64,000 nt of DNA. Origin: Microbulbifer sp. SAOS-129_SWC (GTDB taxonomy: Bacteria; Pseudomonadota; Gammaproteobacteria; Pseudomonadales; Cellvibrionaceae). Position numbers and translations under genes: made by a program. The notes beneath the pieces are model-generated. The model saw only the letters and a program-made list of their open reading frames with translations, had not been told where the DNA came from and did no database searches. Positions within the stretch are counted from its first letter, which is position 1, and every line of letters begins with the position of its first letter. The stretch covers positions 2,909,001 through 2,973,000 of the forward strand of contig NZ_CP155567.1 in the NCBI RefSeq assembly GCF_039696035.1. The letters are read 5' to 3'. Shown here in pieces: positions 26,139 through 36,419 of the stretch.

Positions 26139-26493
26139 GCTGCGCCCTACTCCTCGGAAGCTCGTCAAGTCAGCAATCGACCGGGGTATCCCACCCCGGT
26201 ACAACCGATGCTCAGTTAAAAGCCAGCGCGGTAATGGCGCCGTTCATTACAGCGCTCGCGCCGGCCTGCGGCGGACTCCATGCCCGGCCACTATCGACTT
26301 TCTTACTGACGTTCAAATTGAAAGGGGGCGGTTGCTCGAAACCCGCCCTAGCGGCATTGCTGCCTACTCAGCCGGACTCTGTGCAGAATCCGCACCGACA
26401 AAACGCTGAGGTCAACAGCCGCTTTGCCCATCCAGTCATTTTAATCGGTCCCACCGCCACAGAGGAACCGATCTGGTCACAGTGCGATTGTAG
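26139..26493. other. 355 bp gap between fabZ and lpxA with no gene seen
   Basis: No open frame with family character on either strand. The stretch has lower GC than its neighbours and a short hairpin near lpxA (GGGGTATCCCACCCC region at 26182-26200). In most relatives fabZ and lpxA nearly touch, so this is either a secondary promoter region for lpxA-lpxB-rnhB or the remains of an insertion. Confidence 0.5.
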
Positions 26494-26931
26494 TCAGACC
26501 TTTTTCACCGCACACAGAACATTGGCCGAAGCCGCAAGCTCACCGTCGACACTGGCCTTACAGGCAAACTTCCAGATACCGCGGCGCTCGGACACCACTT
26601 CTGATTCCAGCTGCAGTCGATCACCGGGAACCACCTGGCGCTTGAATCGCACGTCGTCGATACCCGCAAACAGATACAGGAAGCCATCCGCAGGCTTCTG
26701 ACCCAGGCTCTTGAAGCCGAGGATACCGGAAACCTGGGCCATTGCTTCAACAATCATCACCCCGGGGAAAATCGGCACTTCCGGAAAGTGGCCGTTAAAC
26801 ACCTCTTCGTTGACCGAGATGTTCTTGTACCCCTTGATATATTTGCCCTCTTCGAGCTCCACCACCCGGTCCACCAGCAGAAAAGGGTAGCGGTGCGGCA
26901 GGTATTCACGTATTTCGCGTACGTCCATCAT
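26494..26931 (-). CDS. fabZ: 3-hydroxyacyl-[acyl-carrier-protein] dehydratase FabZ
   Basis: 145 aa from the double ATG at 26931/26928 ([21 protein letters not shown]). It dehydrates beta-hydroxyacyl-ACP in fatty acid elongation and competes with LpxA and LpxD for hydroxyacyl-ACP, so its place among them matters for lipid A balance. The hot-dog fold motifs [13 protein letters not shown] (catalytic His) and [20 protein letters not shown] (catalytic Glu) are complete. The longer upstream frame is not conserved. Confidence 0.97.
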   Translation of the reverse strand: MMDVREIREYLPHRYPFLLVDRVVELEEGKYIKGYKNISVNEEVFNGHFPEVPIFPGVMIVEAMAQVSGILGFKSLGQKPADGFLYLFAGIDDVRFKRQVVPGDRLQLESEVVSERRGIWKFACKASVDGELAASANVLCAVKKV

Positions 26932-27048
26932 TTCATATGTCCCCAGAAACCACTTCGGGGCGCCAGTACACTTGCGGCACACTGGCACCCCGAAAAACGA
27001 CAAATCAAACTGTATCAGCGGTCTTTCAGGTCGCCTCTCGGCTCCCCG

Positions 27049-28113
27049 CTAGCGGCGCTCGCTATCCGCAGGCTCATCCGGAGCCGCCAATTGTTTTTCC
27101 ACGTCCCGCAGGCGACGCGCGATCTGATCGAGCTGCGCGTAGCGCACTGCGTTGCGTCGCCAGCTGCGGCTGTCGGAAAAAGGCGTACCACTGGAATATG
27201 ACCCTGCGGTCTCAATGGATTTGGTCACCAGCGTCATGGCAGTCACATGGCTGCCCTCCGCCACTGTCACGTGCCCCACCACACCGGCACCGCCGGCGAT
27301 GGTGCAGTGGCTACCGATAATTGCACTGCCGGCGACGGCCGAACAGGCAGCTATGGCTGAGTAGTCACCAATTTGCACATTGTGCGCGATTTGTACCTGG
27401 TTGTCGATCTTGACCCCGCGCCCGATGACAGTATTGCCCAGTGCGCCGCGATCGATACAAGTACAGGCTCCAATTTCCACCTCATCGCCAATCTCGACTC
27501 CGCCAAGCTGGTGAATCTTGGTCCAGCGGCGCTCGTGCGGGGCGAATCCGAAGCCGTCGGCGCCGATCACCGCTTGGCTGTGGAGGATGCAGTCGCGCCC
27601 GACAGAACAGCCGTGGTAGACCACCGCCCCGGGGAACAGGCGCGTGCCCGCACCAATTTCACTGTTCTCACCGATGAAGCAGTTGGCACCGATTACCGCC
27701 CCCGCACCGATACTGGCACGGGCTTCGATAACGGCACCTGCAGCAATACTCGCGGAGGCATCGACGTGCGCGTCCGGGTGCACGACCGCCGCCGGGTGCA
27801 CACCCACAGCCGCCGCAGGGGCGCGATCGTAGAGGGCCGTTGCCCGCGCAAAGGCCAGGTACGGGTTATCCACCACCAGCGCAGACACTGGGCAGTCTCC
27901 CAGCAGGTCGGCACGAAGCAGCACTGCAGCGGCGCGGGTTTCGCCCAGAAAGCGGCGATAACTGGCGCTGGCGAGGAAGGTAACCTCGGAGGAAGTGGCA
28001 TCCTGCAATGTATTGAGCCCGGAGGGGGCCTGTTCAGGGTCCGCTCCGGGCGCAAGGTGCAGCTCTGCGCCCAGCTGGTCAGCCAGCCGGGCGAGCGTCA
28101 ATTTGTCGGTCAT
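27049..28113 (-). CDS. lpxD: UDP-3-O-(3-hydroxyacyl)glucosamine N-acyltransferase
   Basis: 354 aa from the ATG at 28113. It adds the N-linked acyl chain in lipid A synthesis. An N-terminal uridine-binding domain (to about residue 100) precedes a long left-handed beta helix (about 105-310) with hexapeptide repeats and the family motif GADGFGFAPHERRWTKI. The catalytic His lies in the QVQIAHNVQIG stretch. A C-terminal helix, RDVEKQLAAPDEPA, follows. It is 18 bp after the skp gene. Confidence 0.97.
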   Translation of the reverse strand: MTDKLTLARLADQLGAELHLAPGADPEQAPSGLNTLQDATSSEVTFLASASYRRFLGETRAAAVLLRADLLGDCPVSALVVDNPYLAFARATALYDRAPAAAVGVHPAAVVHPDAHVDASASIAAGAVIEARASIGAGAVIGANCFIGENSEIGAGTRLFPGAVVYHGCSVGRDCILHSQAVIGADGFGFAPHERRWTKIHQLGGVEIGDEVEIGACTCIDRGALGNTVIGRGVKIDNQVQIAHNVQIGDYSAIAACSAVAGSAIIGSHCTIAGGAGVVGHVTVAEGSHVTAMTLVTKSIETAGSYSSGTPFSDSRSWRRNAVRYAQLDQIARRLRDVEKQLAAPDEPADSERR

Positions 28114-28131
28114 CAATAGCGCTGCCGCGAA

Positions 28132-28650
28132 TTACTTCTTGTCGGCGTTCATGCGCTTGACCACTTCGGCGGTCAGGTCATAGCTCGGGCCGGCGTAGAA
28201 AGCGGACTCGGCGTTCAGCACCAGGTCCAACTTCTTCTCTTTGATGATGGCTTCCAGCGCGGCCTTGGCTTTCGGAGCCATGGTTTTCTGGATTTCCTGA
28301 CCAACCTGGCCCTCCAGGGCGCGCAGCTTCTTGACCGTGCTTTCGAAATCGGAGCGCTTGAAGTTCATCTTGCGCTGCTGCTCCGCTTTCTGCTCGTCGG
28401 ACCAGGTCATGCCGTTCTTCTTGGCATCTTCAGCCATCTTCTTGACTTCATCGCGGATGGACTCGGCATTGCTCTGCAGTTTGGAGTATTCGGAACTGGT
28501 TTTCAGCGCGTTGACTTTGGACTTGGCCACGTCGGTGCTCATGATGGCAGCCTGCAGGTTGAATACCGCTACATTGCTCTGTGCCGCGGCGGCGCCGGAC
28601 AGCAGGATTCCGACCAGTAGCACTGCGATAATTTTTACTTGTTTAAGCAC
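28132..28650 (-). CDS. skp: Periplasmic chaperone Skp/OmpH
   Basis: 172 aa, GTG start at 28650 with GGAGA 7 nt upstream. Residues 1-23 are a signal peptide ending AAAA. The mature protein begins QSNVAVFNLQAAIMST and consists of long charged helices (about 45-120), the tentacles of the trimeric jellyfish-shaped chaperone that holds unfolded outer-membrane proteins. It sits between bamA and lpxD as in most gammaproteobacteria. Confidence 0.95.
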   Translation of the reverse strand: MLKQVKIIAVLLVGILLSGAAAAQSNVAVFNLQAAIMSTDVAKSKVNALKTSSEYSKLQSNAESIRDEVKKMAEDAKKNGMTWSDEQKAEQQRKMNFKRSDFESTVKKLRALEGQVGQEIQKTMAPKAKAALEAIIKEKKLDLVLNAESAFYAGPSYDLTAEVVKRMNADKK

Positions 28651-28733
28651 GTCGAATTCTCCGTATTACTCTATTTATCGTTGGCGGCAACTTACTTCGG
28701 GCAACGAAGGCAAGCAACCTCTGTTGGAAAATA

Positions 28734-31313
28734 TTAGAAACTGTTACCCAGTGAGAACTGGAATACCTCGGACTTGTCATCCTCGTTTTTCTGCAGCGCC
28801 TTGGCAACACTAAACGTCAACGGACCGAAACCGGTGATCCAGGTCAGGCCGATACCGGCAGAAACGTCGAGATATCGGGCATCGATATCGTAGCAGTTGA
28901 GCTGCGAATCACCACAAGCGGTGTCGAACACATTACCCGCGTCGACGAAGAAGGCGGACTGCATGGAGCGCTGATCCTTCACGAACGGAATCGGGAAGAT
29001 GATTTCAGCACTGCCTTCCATCAGTACATTGCCACCGAAAGGACGCGGCTTGTTGTTCGAGCCACCAGTGATCAGCTCCCCGGTGTTCGGATCCTGCACA
29101 TAACAGCTCGAGTAGAGACCGTCCGCGTTCACAGCACAGGGAGCGGTGGCATAGTATTCAAACTGCGTGGATCTCGGACCCAGCGTGTTGCGCTTGAAGC
29201 CGCGCACGGAGCCGAAGCCGCCACCGTAGAAATTCTCGAAGAACGGCAGACCGGTGGTCGTGCCGTATCCATCCGCATAACCAAGACGGGTGCGCAGGCG
29301 CAGCGTCAGGTTCTTGGTCAGCGGGCGGAACATCTGACCGGTGTAGATAAACTTGTAGTACTCCAGATCACCGCCGGGCACGGTGAACTCCATCGACAGG
29401 CGCTGGGAGGTACCGCGCGTGGCGAGGATGCCTCGGTTCAGGGTCGAACGGGCATAGGACGTGGTGATGGAGAACGAATCAAACATATCGCCGTTCAGGT
29501 CGACGAAACCATTTAAATCCGTATTGAGCAGCGCCGGGTCAACCGGGTCACTCAAATTCAGCGCGTCCCCGGCGTCTTTCGCATCGACCAGCTCGGTGTC
29601 GATATCGCTCACATCCGACGAACTGATAAGACCGATCAGATTATCGTTGGGAACCGGACTGCCCTTGATTTCCTGAACCGGGGTATCACCGACGCCCAGC
29701 TCCAGGTGATTGAAGCCGATATTCAGGCCGACGCGGGAAATTTCCGAGATCGGGTAACCAAAGTTGAGGCCGGCACCATAGGTGGTGGTGTTATAGCTGG
29801 AGATACCGATCTCCGAGTAGTCGCGATTCTGGTAGAACACGTTGAAACCGCGGCTCACACCATCCGGGGTGAAATAGGGGTCCGTGTAGGAGAAATTGGC
29901 AACCGACTGATAGCGAGACGTATTGACTGCAAAGCCAACCGACTTGCCGGTGCCCAGCCAGTTGTTTTCCTGCACGTTGGCACCCAGCACCAGGCCACTT
30001 TGCTGGGCGTAACCGACGGTGCCGCCGATAGTACCGGACGGCTGCTCTTCGACGGTGTAATCCACATCGATCTGATCGGAGGTGCCGGGCACCTCGTTGG
30101 TCTCGACCTCCACGTCCTTGAAGTAGCCGAGGCGCTCCAGGCGCACCTTGGACTGCTCGATACGGGCGGAGGAAGCGGAAGCGGATTCCATCTGGCGCAT
30201 CTCGCGGCGCAGCACTTCGTCGGAAGTACGGGTATTGCCACGGAAATTGATACGGCGCACATACGCGCGCTTGCCGGGATCGATAAAGAAGGTGACTTTT
30301 ACCGTCTTTTTCTTCTCATCCGGCTCCGGCATACCGTTGACTTCGGCAAAGGTATAACCCTCGTTGCCGAGACGCTTGGTAATATAGTCGGAGGTGGTGG
30401 TCATCAGCACCTGCGAGAATGTCTGTCCCTTGCGCACCAGCAGCAGGCGCTTCAGCTCTTCCTCAGGCACCACCGGGTTGCCGGCGAGTTCCACATCGCT
30501 GACTTTATAGACATCGCCCTCATGCACATTGATGGTGATGAAAACACTCTGCTTGTCCGGGCTCAGGGATACCTGGGTGGAATCGATCTTGAACTCCAGA
30601 TAGCCGCGGTCGAGGTAATAGGACTCCAGCCGCTCGAGGTCACCGGTGAGCTTTTCCTTGGAGTACTTGTCGTCGCTGTTCAGCCACGACAGCCAACCGG
30701 TGGTCTTGAGCTCGAAGATATCCTCCAGCTCCTTGTCGGAAAATGCCTTGTTACCGACGATATTGATGTGCTTGATGGCGGCAACAGAGCCCTCGTCCAC
30801 CAGCACTTTAAGCTCCACCTGGTTACGCGGCAGGTCCTTGACCTCGGTTTTTACGCTGGCACCGTAGCGGCCCTGGGCCACGTACTGGCGCTGCAACTCC
30901 TGAGCCAGTCCTTCCAGCGTTGCGCGCTTGAAGATCTGGCCCTCGGCGAGGCCGTTGTCCTTCATGCCCTTGAGCAGGTCTTCGGTCTTGATGGCCTTAT
31001 TGCCGGTAATCTCGATTTTGGAAATTGCCGGCCGCTCGCGCACGGTGATAACCAGAACACCGTTTTCCCGGCCAATCTGGATATCCTGGAAATAGCCGGT
31101 ACGGAACAGCGCGCGCGTAGCACTCTGGATATCCAGGCTCTCGATCCGGTCGCCCACACGCACCGGCAGCGCCGCAAATACGGTGCCGGCGGAAACCCGC
31201 TGCAGGCCTTCCACGCGGATATCGCTGACCACAAACGACTGCGACTGCGCCTGAACCACCGCGGCGATCGGCAGAGTCAGGCCGAGAGAGGCCACCTTCA
31301 GGAAATCTTTCAT
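28734..31313 (-). CDS. bamA: Outer membrane protein assembly factor BamA
   Basis: 859 aa, longer than the 810 aa of E. coli. It is the central insertase for outer-membrane beta-barrels. A signal peptide (1-23) is followed by five POTRA domains (about 24-425) and an Omp85 barrel whose loop 6 has the conserved VRGF motif (FGSVRGFKRNTLGP). The terminal strand ends FSLGNSF with aromatic Phe. Two features are unusual: an acidic insertion in the barrel (roughly from ISSSDVSDIDTELVDAKD to NGFVDLNGD), and two separate Cys pairs, one in loop 6 and one in TACGDSQLNCYD. It lies between rseP and skp. Confidence 0.97.
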   Translation of the reverse strand: MKDFLKVASLGLTLPIAAVVQAQSQSFVVSDIRVEGLQRVSAGTVFAALPVRVGDRIESLDIQSATRALFRTGYFQDIQIGRENGVLVITVRERPAISKIEITGNKAIKTEDLLKGMKDNGLAEGQIFKRATLEGLAQELQRQYVAQGRYGASVKTEVKDLPRNQVELKVLVDEGSVAAIKHINIVGNKAFSDKELEDIFELKTTGWLSWLNSDDKYSKEKLTGDLERLESYYLDRGYLEFKIDSTQVSLSPDKQSVFITINVHEGDVYKVSDVELAGNPVVPEEELKRLLLVRKGQTFSQVLMTTTSDYITKRLGNEGYTFAEVNGMPEPDEKKKTVKVTFFIDPGKRAYVRRINFRGNTRTSDEVLRREMRQMESASASSARIEQSKVRLERLGYFKDVEVETNEVPGTSDQIDVDYTVEEQPSGTIGGTVGYAQQSGLVLGANVQENNWLGTGKSVGFAVNTSRYQSVANFSYTDPYFTPDGVSRGFNVFYQNRDYSEIGISSYNTTTYGAGLNFGYPISEISRVGLNIGFNHLELGVGDTPVQEIKGSPVPNDNLIGLISSSDVSDIDTELVDAKDAGDALNLSDPVDPALLNTDLNGFVDLNGDMFDSFSITTSYARSTLNRGILATRGTSQRLSMEFTVPGGDLEYYKFIYTGQMFRPLTKNLTLRLRTRLGYADGYGTTTGLPFFENFYGGGFGSVRGFKRNTLGPRSTQFEYYATAPCAVNADGLYSSCYVQDPNTGELITGGSNNKPRPFGGNVLMEGSAEIIFPIPFVKDQRSMQSAFFVDAGNVFDTACGDSQLNCYDIDARYLDVSAGIGLTWITGFGPLTFSVAKALQKNEDDKSEVFQFSLGNSF

Positions 31314-31442
31314 CTACTAATTCCGAGTTTTTATTCGCAATTCCAAACGACGGGTAGTGCGCGCTGCGCCACTCCCCCGGCCCTTCGGGCCACCCTCCCC
31401 CGCGGAATTCCCGCCGGTGAGGCCATTGGCGGCAGTAACCGC

Positions 31443-32798
31443 CTACAAACGCACAATATCGTTGTATAGCGCCAGCCCCATAATGCCGAGTACCAGCGCC
31501 ATTCCCACCTGCAGACCGATCATCTGCACCCGCTCCGATACCGGCGAGCCCTTGACGGCCTCGATACCGTAGTAGAGGAGATGCCCGCCATCGAGCACGG
31601 GGATTGGCAACAGGTTAAGAACACCGAGGCTGATGCTGAGCAGCGCCAATAGCGACAGAAATGACTGCCAGCCGGCATGCGCTGAAGTGCCGGCCACTTT
31701 AGCAATGGTGATAGGACCACTCAAGTTCTTGGTCGAGAGCTGGCCGAACACCAGTTTCTTCAGGCTGATGAAGGTAAACCGGGTTTTGTCCCAGGTCTCC
31801 TGCAGCCCCTTGGCGAAGGCCTCGGCGATACCGTAGCGGTAAGTGCGCACCTTGTCATCCGGCCACGGCGAACCCTGCGGCAGGACGCCGATTCGGCCGA
31901 TGCGCTCGCCGCTATCCAGCGTCACCAGCTCCGGGGTGACCGGCAGCGTCAAGCGCTGGCCGTCACGCTCCACTTCCACCTGCATGGTTTCTTCAGGATG
32001 CGCGCGCACATACTCGGTCCAACTTTCCCAGCTCTGGAAGACGCGGTCATCAGTGGCGAGGATCTTATCGCCGGCCTGCAATCCCGCCCGCGCAGCGGGC
32101 GTGTCCGGGTTGACCTGCGCCAGGATCATTCTGATCGGCGGCGTCCACAGCTCGAGTCCCAGCTCTTTCAGCGGGTCGGGTACTTCGCGCCCGGACAGCC
32201 ACTGGTCAATATCCGCCCCACTCAGGTACTCCAGCTCCGAGCCGGGATAGCGCAGGGTAAATTCGATGGTACCGGTGTCACCAAGCCGGTTGGCCAGACG
32301 CCAGTTCAACGCCTGCCAGGTGGGAGTCGGGTGTCCGTCCACAGCGACGATTTCCTGCTGCGGCTCCAGGCCCGCGCGCGCAGCCAGGCTGCCGGGCTCC
32401 ACCGACCCGACAATGGGGACGGGGCCGGCGGTACCGCCCATGAACACAAACCAGAACAACAGAATAGCGAGCAGGAAGTTGGCGATGGGGCCGGCCGCGG
32501 CAATCGCGATACGCGCCCATACACTCTTGCGATTGAACGCGCGGTGCAGCTCCTCGGGCGGCACCGGCCCCTCGCGCTCGTCGAGCATCTTGACGTAGCC
32601 CCCGAGCGGGATCGCCGCCAGGGTAAATTCGGTGCCATGGCGATCGTGGCGGGACAGCAGGCGACGCCCGAACCCAACGGAGAAACGCAGCACCTTGACA
32701 CCACACGCACGCGCCACCAGGAAGTGACCCATCTCGTGAAAGGTGACCAGCACTCCGAGAGCCACCAGGGCCCAGATTACCGTTTGAATAAAGTCCAT
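31443..32798 (-). CDS. rseP: RIP zinc metalloprotease RseP
   Basis: 451 aa. An inner-membrane site-2 protease that cuts RseA in the sigma-E envelope stress cascade. The first helix carries the zinc motif HEMGH (VTFHEMGHFLVARACGVKV), two tandem PDZ domains follow (about 115-310), and the C-terminal membrane part has the third zinc ligand in LPIPVLDGGHL. It lies between dxr and bamA, 130 bp before bamA. Confidence 0.97.
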   Translation of the reverse strand: MDFIQTVIWALVALGVLVTFHEMGHFLVARACGVKVLRFSVGFGRRLLSRHDRHGTEFTLAAIPLGGYVKMLDEREGPVPPEELHRAFNRKSVWARIAIAAAGPIANFLLAILLFWFVFMGGTAGPVPIVGSVEPGSLAARAGLEPQQEIVAVDGHPTPTWQALNWRLANRLGDTGTIEFTLRYPGSELEYLSGADIDQWLSGREVPDPLKELGLELWTPPIRMILAQVNPDTPAARAGLQAGDKILATDDRVFQSWESWTEYVRAHPEETMQVEVERDGQRLTLPVTPELVTLDSGERIGRIGVLPQGSPWPDDKVRTYRYGIAEAFAKGLQETWDKTRFTFISLKKLVFGQLSTKNLSGPITIAKVAGTSAHAGWQSFLSLLALLSISLGVLNLLPIPVLDGGHLLYYGIEAVKGSPVSERVQMIGLQVGMALVLGIMGLALYNDIVRL

Positions 32799-32835
32799 AT
32801 CCCGCTACAAACTCACTAATCTCTGCAACCGCCCC

Positions 32836-34008
32836 TCACAGGGCCCCGAGAACCTCCCGGGCCAGGTTGCGTGCATTTCGATCCGCAGTTTCGACTGCGT
32901 CCAGGCCGGTCAGTTCAACCGGCTCCACCATTTTCATCACCCGCTCGATTACAGCGGCAATACTAGTAAACGCCAACCGGCCCTGCAGAAACGCGTCAAC
33001 CGCGACCTCATTGGCCGCGTTCAGCGCCGTGGGGGCGCTGCCGCCCGCATCCATCGCCTCCCGCGCCAGGCGCAGGCATGGAAAGCGCTCCATGTCCGGG
33101 CTCTCGAAGTCCAGCCGCCCTTGCGCAATCAGGTCCAGTGCCGCAACGCCGCTGTCGATACGCTCCGGGAAGGACAGCGCGTGGGCGATCGGTGTGCGCA
33201 TATCCGGGTTGCCCATCTGCGCCAGCAGCGAGCCATCGCGATACTGTACCATCGAGTGCACGATGCTTTGCGGGTGGACCACCACCTCGATCTGATCCGG
33301 GCGGGCATTGAACAGCAGGCAGGCCTCGATGAACTCCAGGCCCTTGTTCATCATGGTGGCGGAATCCACCGAGATTTTGCGCCCCATGGACCAGTTGGGG
33401 TGGGCGCAGGCCTCATCCGGAGTCACGCGGCGCAAATCATCCACCGCTCGCGTGCGAAAGGGGCCGCCGGAACCGGTAAGCAGGATCCGGTCGACACCGG
33501 CGGCCTCCAGATCGGCACAGGGCTGTGGCAGGCACTGGAAGATGGCGTTGTGCTCACTATCGATCGGCAGTAGCTGGGCCGCGGAAGCCGCCAGCGCGCG
33601 CAGAAAGACCGGACCGGCCATTACCAGCGCTTCTTTATTGGCCAACAGGACTTTTTTGCCCGCCTCCACCGCCGCCAGCGTCGGACGCAAGCCCGCAGCA
33701 CCGACAATCGCCGCCATCACCGCGTCCACGCCGGGGTCGGCCGCCACGCGGCAGAGACCCTCGGCACCAGAGAGCACCTCGGTGGGCAGGTCCTCACCTG
33801 CCAGCAGCGCGCGCAGCTCAGCCGCACCCGTGTCGGTCGCCACCACCGCGTAGCGCGGCGCAAAACGGCGGCACTGCTGGGCCAGCTCGGCAACACGCTC
33901 ATGCGCGGTCAGGGCGAAAACACGATAGCGCTGCGGATGCCGCGCCAGCACGTCCAGGGTGCTGACGCCGATGGACCCGGTGGAACCGAGGACAGTGATG
34001 GTTTGCAT
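32836..34008 (-). CDS. dxr: 1-deoxy-D-xylulose 5-phosphate reductoisomerase
   Basis: 390 aa. It makes 2-C-methyl-D-erythritol 4-phosphate, the committed step of the MEP isoprenoid pathway, with NADPH and a divalent metal. The N-terminal NADPH motif is [16 protein letters not shown]. The metal and substrate motifs are [44 protein letters not shown] and LNAANEVAV. It supplies precursors for uppS two genes upstream. It is also called ispC. Confidence 0.97.
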   Translation of the reverse strand: MQTITVLGSTGSIGVSTLDVLARHPQRYRVFALTAHERVAELAQQCRRFAPRYAVVATDTGAAELRALLAGEDLPTEVLSGAEGLCRVAADPGVDAVMAAIVGAAGLRPTLAAVEAGKKVLLANKEALVMAGPVFLRALAASAAQLLPIDSEHNAIFQCLPQPCADLEAAGVDRILLTGSGGPFRTRAVDDLRRVTPDEACAHPNWSMGRKISVDSATMMNKGLEFIEACLLFNARPDQIEVVVHPQSIVHSMVQYRDGSLLAQMGNPDMRTPIAHALSFPERIDSGVAALDLIAQGRLDFESPDMERFPCLRLAREAMDAGGSAPTALNAANEVAVDAFLQGRLAFTSIAAVIERVMKMVEPVELTGLDAVETADRNARNLAREVLGAL

Positions 34009-34069
34009 GAATTACCTCAAAAATCGGACCATCGGGCCCCAGCGGCGCACGTCACCCAATCGCAGGCGG

Positions 34070-34921
34070 TCACAGATAGGACGGCAGCTCGCTGGCCAAC
34101 GCCGCCATGGTGAAGACCGGCAGTGCCGCGGAGAGACTGTCCAGTCGATCGAGGATACCGCCGTGCCCCGGCAGTATCTGGCTGCTGTCCTTGATACCCC
34201 GGTGGCGCTTGAACATACTCTCCACCAGGTCACCAATCACGGACGCCAGTGCAGTCACCAGCACTCCCAGGGAAAACAGAATGGTATTTTTCAGCGGCAG
34301 GTGGAACATGGCCGATACGACCAGCGCCAGGATCAGGCAGGCACCCAGGCCGCCGAAGAAGCCCTCCCAGGACTTGCCCGGGCTGACCTCTCGCGCCAGC
34401 TTGTGCTTGCCGAAGCGGCGCCCGACGAAGTAGGCACCCACATCGGCCGCCACGACCACAGCCACCACGAACAGCACCAGCCAGGCGCCATCGCCGCCGT
34501 GCAGTCCGCGCAGCAGCACGACCGCCAGCCACGCCGGCACCAGCACCACCAGGCCAATCAGTCCGCGGGCCCAGCGGTTGCCCCACAGCATCGCACTGGC
34601 CGGGTAGCTCTGCACCCACAGGAACGCCAGCGCCCACCAGCCGCACGCGACCGCCAGGATCTGGCGCGCGTTATCGGTATTCGGGCTGGAGAAATCCATC
34701 GCAAAGACGTACTGCGCCGTGCCCACCAGCGCCGCACCGAGCACGGCCAGGAACACGAAGCGCAGGGCACGATTGAGATTGGACAGATTCGCCCACTCCC
34801 AGCCACCAATGAGGATGACTGCCACGGTGACCAGCGCGAACCACTGGATCGGAATCAGAAACAGCGCCCCGAGAAACAGGGCCACCAACACAAGCGCGGT
34901 AATTATTCTTTGTTTTAGCAC
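34070..34921 (-). CDS. cdsA: Phosphatidate cytidylyltransferase
   Basis: 283 aa from a GTG at 34921 (LKQRIITALVLVALFLGA follows), with AAGGG 7 nt upstream; the in-frame extension upstream is not family-like. It makes CDP-diacylglycerol for phospholipid synthesis in the inner membrane. About eight helices are visible, and the CDP-alcohol signature near the C-terminus is complete: SVIGDLVESMFKRHRGIKD followed by PGHGGILDRLDSL. Confidence 0.96.
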   Translation of the reverse strand: MLKQRIITALVLVALFLGALFLIPIQWFALVTVAVILIGGWEWANLSNLNRALRFVFLAVLGAALVGTAQYVFAMDFSSPNTDNARQILAVACGWWALAFLWVQSYPASAMLWGNRWARGLIGLVVLVPAWLAVVLLRGLHGGDGAWLVLFVVAVVVAADVGAYFVGRRFGKHKLAREVSPGKSWEGFFGGLGACLILALVVSAMFHLPLKNTILFSLGVLVTALASVIGDLVESMFKRHRGIKDSSQILPGHGGILDRLDSLSAALPVFTMAALASELPSYL

Positions 34922-35100
34922 CGTTAAACCCTTTTTAATCGGTTTCCAGTCGCTCCGCCCACACACTGGGCGGAAGCAGGGTACAAGATAATGTTGTTGC
35001 GGGGAATTCATCTCCGCCGCGGTATTGCGGTTACGGTGCCGCCGGGACACTCCACCCGCTGCACCGGCACCTCCGCCTCCCGATAGTCATCCGGCGGGAA

Positions 35101-35862
35101 TCAGGCCTGCGCGGCCAGCCCACCTCCCGAGCGGCCGCCGAAGCGGCGATCGCGTCGCTGAAAGGCGCCAATGGCCGCATCCAGCGCCTCGACACCGAAA
35201 TCCGGCCACAGTGTATCCGTGAAATAGAATTCGCTGTAGGCGGCCTGCCACAAAATAAAATTACTGATGCGCTGCTCACCGCTGGAACGGATCAGCAGAT
35301 CCACCGGCGGCAAATCCGCCAGCTGCATATAATCCGCCAGGGTCTCCTCGGTGATGGACTCGGGCGTGCGCCGCCCGGCAGCCACCTCTTCCGCCATCGC
35401 CCGTGCGGCCTGGGCAATATCCCACTGGCCACCGTAATCCGCGGCGATCACCAGATTGCCTCGCGTGCCCGCACAGGTAATTTCCTCGGCCTCGGCGATG
35501 GCGCGCTGCAGCCGCGCGGAAAAGCGGTCGCGCCGGCCAATCACCCTCAACCGCACGCCCTCTTCCTGCATGCGGCGCGCCTCTTTGCGCAGGTAGGAGT
35601 GAAACAGGCTCATCAGCAGCTCCACCTCTTTGGGCGGGCGCTGCCAGTTTTCACTGGAGAAGGCGAACAGGGTGAGCGCTTCCACACCGCGCTCCTTGCA
35701 GGCGGAGATCAGGTCGCGAATACGCTCGACACCGGCCTTGTGACCGGCAGTGGTAGGGAGACTGCGCTGCGCCGCCCAGCGCCCGTTGCCGTCCATGATG
35801 ATGGCAATGTGGCGCGGGAGCGGTGCAGACTGCGCGCTGTCAGCAGAACCTCTGGAAGCCAT
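35101..35862 (-). CDS. uppS: Undecaprenyl diphosphate synthase
   Basis: 253 aa. It adds eight isoprene units in cis to farnesyl diphosphate to make the carrier for peptidoglycan and O-antigen. Motifs IAIIMDGNGRWA (catalytic Asp), TLFAFSSENWQRP, DLLIRSSGEQRISNFILWQ and EFYFTDTLWPDF are canonical. The ATG shares its A with the frr stop (TAATG), so translation is coupled. The C-terminal RRDRRFGGR tail is typical. Confidence 0.97.
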   Translation of the reverse strand: MASRGSADSAQSAPLPRHIAIIMDGNGRWAAQRSLPTTAGHKAGVERIRDLISACKERGVEALTLFAFSSENWQRPPKEVELLMSLFHSYLRKEARRMQEEGVRLRVIGRRDRFSARLQRAIAEAEEITCAGTRGNLVIAADYGGQWDIAQAARAMAEEVAAGRRTPESITEETLADYMQLADLPPVDLLIRSSGEQRISNFILWQAAYSEFYFTDTLWPDFGVEALDAAIGAFQRRDRRFGGRSGGGLAAQA

Positions 35863-36419
35863 TAAATTTCCATCAGGTCTTTTTCTTTGGCCGCCAGAGC
35901 GCCGTCGACGTCTGCAACGAACTGGTCGGTAATCTTCTGGATGTCGTCGCTGGCGCGGCGCTCGTCGTCCTCGGAGATCTCCTTATCCTTGACCAGCGCC
36001 TTCACGTCTGCCAGCGCATCGCGACGGATATTGCGGATGGACACGCGCGCGTTTTCCGCCTCGCCGCGCGCCTGGCGGATAAAGTTCTTGCGGGTTTCCT
36101 CGGTCAGCATCGGCATCGGAATGCGGATCACGGCACCGGCTGTGCTCGGGTTGAGGCCGAGATCGGACTTCATGATGGCCTTCTCGATGTCCGGCACCAG
36201 GTTTTTTTCCCACGGAGTCACGCTCAGGGTGCGCGCATCCTCTACGTTGACATTGGCAACCTGGGCCAGCGGCGTGTCGGAGCCGTAATAGGACACATGG
36301 ATTCCATCGAGAATACTCGGGTGCGCGCGGCCAGTGCGGATTTTGTTGAAGTTGGTTCCCAGCGCATCGAGCGCCTTGCCCATACGGACCTTTGCGTCTT
36401 TCTTGATATCTTCGATCAC
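35862..36419 (-). CDS. frr: Ribosome recycling factor
   Basis: 185 aa from a GTG at 36419 ([19 protein letters not shown] after it), with AGGA upstream; this matches the family length exactly, so the longer frame is rejected. RRF splits post-termination ribosomes with EF-G. Conserved blocks are [43 protein letters not shown] and RNIRRDA. The GTGA start overlaps the pyrH stop by four bases. Confidence 0.98.
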   Translation of the reverse strand: MIEDIKKDAKVRMGKALDALGTNFNKIRTGRAHPSILDGIHVSYYGSDTPLAQVANVNVEDARTLSVTPWEKNLVPDIEKAIMKSDLGLNPSTAGAVIRIPMPMLTEETRKNFIRQARGEAENARVSIRNIRRDALADVKALVKDKEISEDDERRASDDIQKITDQFVADVDGALAAKEKDLMEI

